From positions 62,001-126,000 of the forward strand of contig NZ_MRYI01000017.1 in NCBI RefSeq assembly GCF_002260525.1: a stretch of DNA of 64,000 nucleotides, in the 5' to 3' direction. This document shows positions 62,463 to 64,000 of this stretch, one piece after another (the first letter of the stretch is position 1; each line of letters opens with the position of its first letter). The translations under genes were made by a program, and so were the position numbers. The notes under the pieces were generated by a model. That model was given only the letters and a program-made list of their open reading frames with translations. It ran no database searches and was not told the origin of the DNA. The stretch comes from Hahella sp. CCB-MM4. Its GTDB lineage: Bacteria > Pseudomonadota > Gammaproteobacteria > Pseudomonadales > Oleiphilaceae.

Positions 62463-64000
62463 GTGACCTTACGTAAACAACTGATCGTCATTGGGGTATT
62501 GCTGTTCACTCTGCCGCTGGCGGTCATTCGCTTTGCCATGCAGCTGGAAGAGACCCTGCGGGAATCGCAGAAAAACGCCCATCTGGAATTGACCCGTTAC
62601 ATCGTCGATATCCTGCAGCCAATCTGGGAGCAGGATGTTTCATCGTCGCCGGACGCCCTGTTACTCGAGTCTATCGATCGTCCAATCATCCTTGATGGTT
62701 ACAGTGAGGACTGGTCCCAAATCCCCTGGTCCCAGATTCCCCCGGCCACCCAATCTGCAGGCAATGAACCCGTTACAGCTTTCAAGCTCGCCAGCCGCGG
62801 ACAACGGCTATATCTTTTGCTGAAGCTACCGGATGAATCCATTGGCTACCGCCAACCCGGAGCCGCCGGTCAGTTATACGACCAGATTCGCCTGACATTA
62901 CATTTTCCCGACAACAGCACTCTGGAGCATTTGATCTTCGCCGAAGGCCCTGGTCAGATACGGGCAGATAACAGCTTGAATGCCGGCCTGCTGTTTGGCG
63001 TGTGGCAGGAAATTCCTGAAGGAAGTCTGTTGGAACTCAGCCTTCCCCTGCCCTCCGGCGCCCATTCGATATCCGTGGAATGGGAGGACGTTGACAGAAC
63101 CAGTGGATATGTTTTCTCGCGGACACTGCGTCCGGTGATCGGTTCTGCCAATAATCCGGCTGAACTGGTATATCTGTCCGACAAGCTGATCAAACTGACC
63201 AAGTCCCTGACACCGGAAGATTCCCGCTTGCGTCTGCTGACCGCAGACCGAAACCTTCTGCTGGAAGTCGACCGTGACCTGAACCGTGATTTGCCACAAA
63301 ACACCGAGCTATGGAAAAGTCTGGTGCGCAGGGTTTTGCAGTTCCTGGTGGATTCACCGGAACAAAGCATTTCTCCCAGAAGCGAATCCGATACCAGTCC
63401 CCGCTCCCATTGGGAAAACCCGGGCCAGACCGAACTTGCGAGCATCAATACGCTTTATCCCCTGAAGACTTCAGACGGCAAACTGACCGGCTGGCTTAGC
63501 CTGGAGAAACGCACTCCCAGAGTGGCGGCGGTGGCCAATGACGCCCTTTTCAGTGTCATCAGTGGGGTCTTCGCTTTGATCATTATCGTTGTCACCGGTC
63601 TCCTGGGATATGCGAGCTGGCTGTCCTGGCGGATCAGGACATTGAAGGACGACATCGTACAAAGCCTTGATCCGGAAAATCGGTTCCGTTATGAACTGCA
63701 CCCTTCCCGCCTGAATGATGAGGTGGGGGATCTGTCGCGCAACTTTGCTCTTATGATGTCCAGGCTGAAAGGCTATTCCGACTACATGGAAACCTTCGCC
63801 AGCAAGCTGACCCATGAATGCAGGACGCCATTGGCAATTGTCACCTCCTCATTGCAGCTGGCTGAGCAGGCTGACAGCGAAGAGGAACGACGGGAATACC
63901 TGAACCGGGCCAATACCGGAGCCAGGCGCATCAGCAAGCTGCTGACGGCCATGCGTCAAGCATCACAACTGGAAGCCATTATCCAGACTCAGGAAAAACA
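62463..64000 (+). CDS. pdsS: Sortase-system sensor kinase PdsS, N-terminal part
   Basis: Partial gene leaving the window, read from a GTG at 62463; about 512 residues seen. N-terminal membrane helix (LIVIGVLLFTLPLAVIRFAM), a large periplasmic domain with IDRPIILDGYSEDWSQIPW, resembling carbohydrate-binding-type sensor domains of this family, second helix near 362-385 (SVISGVFALIIIVVTGLLGYASWL), HAMP, then the phospho-acceptor His in FASKLTHECRTPLAIVTSSLQL. The HATPase domain lies outside. Family expectation: about 700 residues; the sortase and target genes should follow beyond the right edge. Confidence 0.87.
   Translation, partial: MTLRKQLIVIGVLLFTLPLAVIRFAMQLEETLRESQKNAHLELTRYIVDILQPIWEQDVSSSPDALLLESIDRPIILDGYSEDWSQIPWSQIPPATQSAGNEPVTAFKLASRGQRLYLLLKLPDESIGYRQPGAAGQLYDQIRLTLHFPDNSTLEHLIFAEGPGQIRADNSLNAGLLFGVWQEIPEGSLLELSLPLPSGAHSISVEWEDVDRTSGYVFSRTLRPVIGSANNPAELVYLSDKLIKLTKSLTPEDSRLRLLTADRNLLLEVDRDLNRDLPQNTELWKSLVRRVLQFLVDSPEQSISPRSESDTSPRSHWENPGQTELASINTLYPLKTSDGKLTGWLSLEKRTPRVAAVANDALFSVISGVFALIIIVVTGLLGYASWLSWRIRTLKDDIVQSLDPENRFRYELHPSRLNDEVGDLSRNFALMMSRLKGYSDYMETFASKLTHECRTPLAIVTSSLQLAEQADSEEERREYLNRANTGARRISKLLTAMRQASQLEAIIQTQEK

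Overview
The window looks like chromosome from a marine or aquatic gammaproteobacterium (Hahella/Marinobacter/Ketobacter-like in flavour, but I cannot name the genus). Reasons: moderate GC; a type VI secretion (T6SS) cluster; many two-component and chemotaxis proteins; TRAP transport; c-di-GMP-linked proteins (PilZ, LapG, VieB-like); and a dedicated 'marine proteobacterial sortase' regulatory pair at the right edge. I saw no rRNA, tRNA or CRISPR array.

Layout. 1-3.0 kb: minus-strand end of a T6SS cluster (tssK partial, tssJ, FHA protein tagH). 3.5-6 kb: response regulator with TPRs plus a small soluble histidine kinase. 6-7.6 kb: GST-like and UPF0149/SEC-C proteins. 8-20 kb: four solute-binding proteins without permeases, a MalT-like LuxR regulator, and a FIST sensor overlapping a hybrid kinase (NosP/VpsV type). 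19.7-25 kb: a cyclic-nucleotide/rhodanese protein, grxA, a zinc-ribbon rhomboid with small membrane proteins, and a GreA/B-like protein. 25-28.6 kb: an AT-richer accessory island with a TIGR04141/DUF6119 gene and a Tse2-Tsi2 toxin-immunity pair. 28.6-33.5 kb: GNAT, a YHYH lipoprotein with a secreted partner, and a convergent two-component system. 33.5-34.3 kb: REP-associated transposase with REP/BIME repeats. 34.3-44.8 kb: MATE pump, LysR, dinB, PfkB kinase, PilZ protein, O-methyltransferase, orphan kinase, Dabb protein, DMT exporter and a sigma-54 activator. 45-50 kb: a TRAP transporter plus CoA-transferase operon behind a clear -24/-12 promoter. 50-57.7 kb: LapG protease, then a compact unit of thermostable-hemolysin-family protein, acyl-adenylating enzyme, haem-oxygenase-fold diiron oxidase, SDR, TPR protein and a PmrAB/QseBC-like two-component system. 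57.9-64 kb: MCP, quinone oxidoreductase, a 37-residue membrane peptide, and PdsR/PdsS.

The most interesting unit is 50.9-57.7 kb. A perfect PmrA-type direct repeat (CTTAAG-N5-CTTAAG) stands in front of the hemolysin-family gene, and a PmrA/QseB-like regulator with its kinase closes the unit. The likely reading is a self-regulated pathway making an unknown fatty-acid-derived molecule. The kinase has a strongly acidic sensor loop and a hexanucleotide-encoded Lys-Glu repeat beside its phospho-acceptor helix.

A second theme is repeats. A RAYT transposase has cognate REP hairpins at several sites, one supplying the C-terminus of the MATE pump. Short tandem arrays (9, 15, 18, 19 and 38 bp periods) recur in gaps, several of them at or just after stop codons.
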